Part shown: positions 49,985 through 53,361 of the stretch, piece by piece | Layout: every line of letters begins with the position of its first letter | Numbering within the stretch: the stretch's first letter is position 1 | The notes under the pieces: generated by a model | Told to the model about the DNA's origin: nothing | The model's database searches: none | The model's input: the letters and a program-made list of their open reading frames with translations, nothing else | Made by a program: the position numbers and the translations under genes | DNA from: Candidatus Nanopelagicales bacterium | Lineage (GTDB): Bacteria > Actinomycetota > Actinomycetes > S36-B12 | DNA length: 53,361 bases | Direction: 5' to 3' | Assembly (NCBI GenBank): GCA_018609125.1 | Contig: JABAYF010000025.1 | Coordinates: forward strand, 61,486-114,846

Positions 49985-52900
49985 CTATTGAGACTGCGTG
50001 AGCAAATATGTAAGGTCTAGTTCTTCAACGTAGGTCACGTCGGCATCGGGGTCTAGACCCTTTACAAAAGACACCGCGAGTATCTCCCCGGCTATGACAT
50101 CTGCGTGTTCATCCATGGTGTGCCGAAGTTCCTCGCTTCCTGATTCCCAGCGCACCATGATGCGATCGCTGACATCAAGGCCGGAGACTTTCCTCGCCTC
50201 TTGCAATATGCGCACGACTTCACGGGCGAGGCCGGCGCGTCGTAACTCGTCGGTGATGTGCAGGTCGAGTGCGACAGTATCGCCCCGTGAGCTGGCAACT
50301 GCCCAGCCCTCGCGAGGTGTTTCGGTGACGATGAGATCGTCAGCTTGGAGTTCAACCTCGCCGATGCCGGTGACGGTGACCCGGGCTGGCTCACCGGCTT
50401 GCACGGCTGATCCGATGGTCGCATCTGCAGCGATTGCAGCGGCCACATCAGGTGTGGATTTCCCAAATCGCTTGCCAAGGGAGCGAAAGTTGGCTTTAAC
50501 CGTGATGTCCACTAGGTCACCCACCTCGTCCTTAAGGCCCCTGACCTGTTCAACGTTGAGTTCCGCAGCGACCTCACCGATAAGTTCTGGCGGCATCTTG
50601 GCCCAGTCGGTACCAGAAACTAAGGCGCGACTCAGCGGCTGACGGGTGCGCACACCTGAACTGGCTCGAGCAGCCCGACCGAGTTCAACTACGTTGCGTA
50701 CCAAGGACATTTGTTGTGCAAGTTCATTGTCAATGAGGGCGTGATCGACGGTTGGCCACGTGGACAAATGAACCGATTCGGGTGCCTGCGGACGAGTCGG
50801 TCGGACCAGTAGTTGCCATACCTGCTCGGTAATGAACGGTGTGAACGGAGCCATAACGGCGGTGACGATGCGCAGCGCTTCATCGAGGGTGGCCAGAGCG
50901 GCGGGATCGCCATCCCAGAAACGTCGACGACTGCGCCGGACATACCAATTGGACAGGTCGTCAACGAAGGTTGAGATCAGGCGACCGCCCTTTTGGGTAT
51001 CAAAATTTTCTAGCGCTTCATCAACCTCGGTCACGAGGCGATGCGCTTCAGATAACACCCAACGGTCGAGAACGGATCGTTCAGCGGGTAGTGGAGACTC
51101 GTGCTGGGGAGACCACTGTGCCGAACGAGCGTATAGCGATTGAAACGAGGCGGTATTCCAGTAGGTCAACAACACCTTGCGTACTACTTCGGCAATCGCC
51201 GCGTGGCCGACGCGACGCGATTGCCACGGCGATCCTGACGCGAGCATGAACCAACGTACGGCGTCTGCGCCGTGCTCGTCCATGAGCGAGATCGGCTCAA
51301 GTACGTTGCCGACGTGCTTGCTCATCTTGCGACCATCCTCGTCGAGGATGTGCCCAAGGCAGACCACGTTCTTATATGCGGACTCATCAAAGACCAGGGT
51401 GCCAATGGCCATCAGCGTGTAGAACCAGCCACGGGTTTGATCGATGGCTTCACAGATGTAGTCGGCTGGGTACCTGGAGGTAAAGGTTTCTTCGCCGCGA
51501 TGGGGATAACCCCACTGGGCAAAGGGCATGGCCCCAGAGTCGTACCAGCAGTCGATGACCTCTGGAACGCGATGTGCGAGAGCTTGGCACTCAGGACAGG
51601 TGATCACGACATCGTCGACGAAGGGTCGATGCGGGTCGAGTGCGTTGAGATCTAATCCGGCCAGTTGTCCAAGTTCGGCGAGGGAGCCCACCACGGTGAG
51701 GTGATCATCAGGACAGCGCCAGATGGGCAGGGGCGTGCCCCAGTAGCGATTACGCGATAGCGCCCAGTCGACGTTGTTGTTGAGCCAGTCGCCATATCGG
51801 CCCCATTTGATGGTTTCTGGGTACCAGTTCGTTGCCTCGTTTTGTCGTAACAGTTCGTCCTTGATCGACGTGGTCTTGATGTACCACGATGGTTGGGCGT
51901 AGTAAATGAGTGCGGTGTGGCATCGCCAACAATGCGGGTAGGAGTGTTCGTAGGGTACGTGGCGGACCAGCAGACCTCGGTCACGCAAATTATCAACCAG
52001 GATCTTGTCGGCATCCTTAAAGAAGGCGCCGCCCACAAGTGTGAGTGCTGACTCGAAGGTGCCGTCCGGGAGAATCGGGTTGATGACCGGGAGTCCGTAG
52101 GCGCGACAACTGATGAGGTCCTCTGCGCCGAAGGCTGGCGCCTGGTGCACGAGGCCGGAGCCGTCGTCGGTGGTGACGTAGTCAGCCAGAATTACGAAGT
52201 GGGCGTCAGGGATTTCTACGAGATCGAACGGGGGCAGATAGTAGGTGCGTTCCAGATCTTGGCCAGAAAACGTTTCAATGATGGCAGCGTCGTCGCCGAG
52301 AAGTAGCGTGGAAAGACCTGCAGCCACGATGAAGTATTCGTCTTCAGCGGTGCGAACGACGGCGTACTCGGCTTCAGGATTGACGGCAACCGCGGTATTA
52401 CTCACCAGGGTCCAGGGAGTGGTCGTCCAGACCAGTAGCGAAAGGCCGGGGTAGGTCTGAGCTAGTCGGCCGCCAACGACGGGAAAACGAACGTATACCG
52501 ACGGGTCAACTACGTCTTCGTAGCCCTGCGCAAGTTCGTGGTCACTCAGCCCGGTTCCGCAACGTGGGCAGTAGGGAGATACGCGATGGTCTTGCACGAG
52601 TAGGCCGCGCTGGTAAATCTGTTTGAGGGACCACCACACACTTTCGATGTATTCGGGGTTCATCGTCCAGTAGGCATCATCGGTATCTACCCAAAAGCCC
52701 ATTCGATGGGTCATGGCGTCAAACTCACTGACGTGGCGCAGCACTGATTCGCGGCAGCGAGCGTTGAACTCCTCAATACCGAAAGCCTCAATGTCCTTCT
52801 TGCCCGAGAATCCCAACTCTTTTTCCACCGCGAGCTCGACTGGAAGGCCGTGGCAGTCCCATCCGGCCTTGCGCGGAACGTGATAACCCTTCATCGTGCG

Positions 52901-53113
52901 ATAACGGGGGAAGATGTCCTTGAAGACTCGGGCCTCAACGTGATGCGTGCCCGGTGTGCCATTGGCGGTGGGCGGCCCTTCCAAAAAAACCCATAGTGGG
53001 CGACCCTCGCTTTGAGCCAGTGATTGATGGAAGGTGTCTTCGGTGCGCCACAGATCCAAAATGTCGTGCTCCATCGCGCGCAGATCAAGATGTGCGGGGA
53101 CTGGACGATACAT
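49985..53113 (-). CDS. ileS: isoleucyl-tRNA synthetase
   Basis: Class I aminoacyl-tRNA synthetase charging tRNA-Ile. The 1042-residue protein has the HIGH-equivalent GTHHVEARVF near 50, AGWDCHGLPVELAVEKELG, the CP1 editing domain with LVWTTTPWTLVSNTAVAV, the KMSKH loop near 597 (DEDGRKMSKHVGN) and the C-terminal anticodon-binding helices. Length and motif wording match the long, eukaryote-like form seen in streptomycetes, a type often insensitive to mupirocin. The ATG at 53113 has GGAGG 4 nt upstream; a further in-frame ATG at 53191 would add a basic 26-residue lead without support. Confidence 0.96.
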   Translation of the reverse strand: MYRPVPAHLDLRAMEHDILDLWRTEDTFHQSLAQSEGRPLWVFLEGPPTANGTPGTHHVEARVFKDIFPRYRTMKGYHVPRKAGWDCHGLPVELAVEKELGFSGKKDIEAFGIEEFNARCRESVLRHVSEFDAMTHRMGFWVDTDDAYWTMNPEYIESVWWSLKQIYQRGLLVQDHRVSPYCPRCGTGLSDHELAQGYEDVVDPSVYVRFPVVGGRLAQTYPGLSLLVWTTTPWTLVSNTAVAVNPEAEYAVVRTAEDEYFIVAAGLSTLLLGDDAAIIETFSGQDLERTYYLPPFDLVEIPDAHFVILADYVTTDDGSGLVHQAPAFGAEDLISCRAYGLPVINPILPDGTFESALTLVGGAFFKDADKILVDNLRDRGLLVRHVPYEHSYPHCWRCHTALIYYAQPSWYIKTTSIKDELLRQNEATNWYPETIKWGRYGDWLNNNVDWALSRNRYWGTPLPIWRCPDDHLTVVGSLAELGQLAGLDLNALDPHRPFVDDVVITCPECQALAHRVPEVIDCWYDSGAMPFAQWGYPHRGEETFTSRYPADYICEAIDQTRGWFYTLMAIGTLVFDESAYKNVVCLGHILDEDGRKMSKHVGNVLEPISLMDEHGADAVRWFMLASGSPWQSRRVGHAAIAEVVRKVLLTYWNTASFQSLYARSAQWSPQHESPLPAERSVLDRWVLSEAHRLVTEVDEALENFDTQKGGRLISTFVDDLSNWYVRRSRRRFWDGDPAALATLDEALRIVTAVMAPFTPFITEQVWQLLVRPTRPQAPESVHLSTWPTVDHALIDNELAQQMSLVRNVVELGRAARASSGVRTRQPLSRALVSGTDWAKMPPELIGEVAAELNVEQVRGLKDEVGDLVDITVKANFRSLGKRFGKSTPDVAAAIAADATIGSAVQAGEPARVTVTGIGEVELQADDLIVTETPREGWAVASSRGDTVALDLHITDELRRAGLAREVVRILQEARKVSGLDVSDRIMVRWESGSEELRHTMDEHADVIAGEILAVSFVKGLDPDADVTYVEELDLTYLLTQSQ

Positions 53114-53263
53114 TGGGCCTCCGAAGACTGTATTGGGCGACCAGAGCCTATCTGGCGCAGGTTGCCGCGAACGGCGCGCCTGTTTGCTCAAGATCGCTTT
53201 GCCCCCTAGCCTCGGCTGCTACTCACTTGACTGCGAGCGCACGGACGATGGACGGGGAGCCCC

Positions 53264-53361
53264 ATGGCCACTGCATCCAAGAAGGCAACACCGGTGAAGA
53301 AAGCCGCGCCGGCGAAGAAGGTCGCTCCAGCCAAGAAGGCAACGCCAGCCAAGAAGGTCGC
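53264..53361 (+). CDS. Lys/Ala/Pro-rich N-terminus, probably a DksA/TraR-type zinc finger protein (partial)
   Basis: Partial gene that runs off the right edge; 32 codons are visible. GGGGAG lies 4 nt before the ATG. The visible part repeats PAKKA/PAKKV pentads. In actinobacteria the gene divergent from ileS at this place commonly encodes a DksA/TraR-family C4 zinc-finger protein with such a basic extension, followed by lspA; that assignment rests on context. The 150 bp between the two starts show no T-box and no other gene. Confidence 0.7.
   Translation, partial: MATASKKATPVKKAAPAKKVAPAKKATPAKKV
53275..53361 (+). repeat. 15-nt coding repeats (PAKKA/V pentads)
   Basis: Units of GCC-AAG-AAG-G with CCA/CCG and variable third positions recur each 15 nt up to the window edge. 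The repeat differs in period and wording from the 42-nt repeat at the left edge, so the two genes are not simple copies. Confidence 0.7.

Noticed and set aside
53114-53263. Possible T-box leader for ileS
   Set aside because: Actinobacterial ileS genes can have T-boxes, but the 150-bp divergent gap lacks a recognisable TGGNACC antiterminator bulge and is short for the full structure plus a second promoter.
1-53361. CRISPR arrays, insertion sequences, prophage genes, tRNA or rRNA genes
   Set aside because: None seen on either strand by eye: no spaced identical repeats, transposase or integrase motifs, or cloverleaf-like segments with CCA ends.

Overview
The window looks like a chromosomal segment of a moderately GC-rich actinobacterium (Actinomycetota). 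The evidence is gene order: glnA2-glnE-glnA1-RDD-DUF4191-lipA-lipB matches mycobacteria and streptomycetes. The division/cell-wall (dcw) cluster has the actinobacterial order and runs through pgeF-yggS-sepF-yggT-divIVA to ileS. A coenzyme F420:NADP oxidoreductase, a long streptomycete-like IleRS and many apparently leaderless genes point the same way. Genus is not resolved. I saw no tRNA, rRNA, CRISPR array, insertion sequence or prophage; this reads as core chromosome with an accessory middle part.

Region 1 (1-12.2 kb) holds the start of a Lys/Ala-rich protein running off the left edge, F420:NADPH oxidoreductase, panB, a 14-TM drug exporter, NAD+ synthetase, and the nitrogen-assimilation block glnA2-glnE and glnA1. 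A four-box GlnR-type site lies upstream of glnA1. Region 2 (12.2-19.5 kb) is a long minus-strand run: agmatine deiminase, a fused urease gamma/beta subunit, a variant urease alpha subunit and a TSUP permease, followed by lipB, lipA, a MOSC protein and DUF4191. No urease accessory genes are present. The deiminase would make a ureido compound (N-carbamoylputrescine) and the adjacent urease-like enzyme is a plausible consumer of it; this is the best candidate for an undescribed pathway.

Region 3 (19.5-31.2 kb) is accessory metabolism. A type II sulfide:quinone oxidoreductase has a CsoR/CstR-like palindrome over its -35 region and lies just upstream of an acylating acetaldehyde dehydrogenase/4-hydroxy-2-oxovalerate aldolase pair. 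Then come DUF389, a hydrolase fused to a membrane domain, rmuC, a DoxX-like protein, a small unknown protein, and an alpha/beta hydrolase divergent from a Baeyer-Villiger-type monooxygenase plus SDR (similar in layout to the mycobacterial mymA locus). A tandem pair of palindromes lies between the divergent genes.

Region 4 (31.2-50 kb) is the dcw cluster: mraZ, a structured RNA candidate, an overlooked 53-residue membrane protein, rsmH, ftsL, ftsI, murE, murF, mraY, murD, ftsW, murG, murC, ftsQ, ftsZ, pgeF, yggS, sepF, yggT and divIVA. From rsmH to ftsQ nearly all junctions are 4-nt ATGA/GTGA-type overlaps (a short gap only at ftsI/murE), implying one translationally coupled operon. Four GTGG repeats at exact 10-bp spacing upstream of mraZ fit MraZ autoregulation. 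Region 5 is ileS on the minus strand, divergent from a second Lys/Ala-rich start that runs off the right edge and is probably a DksA/TraR-family protein.
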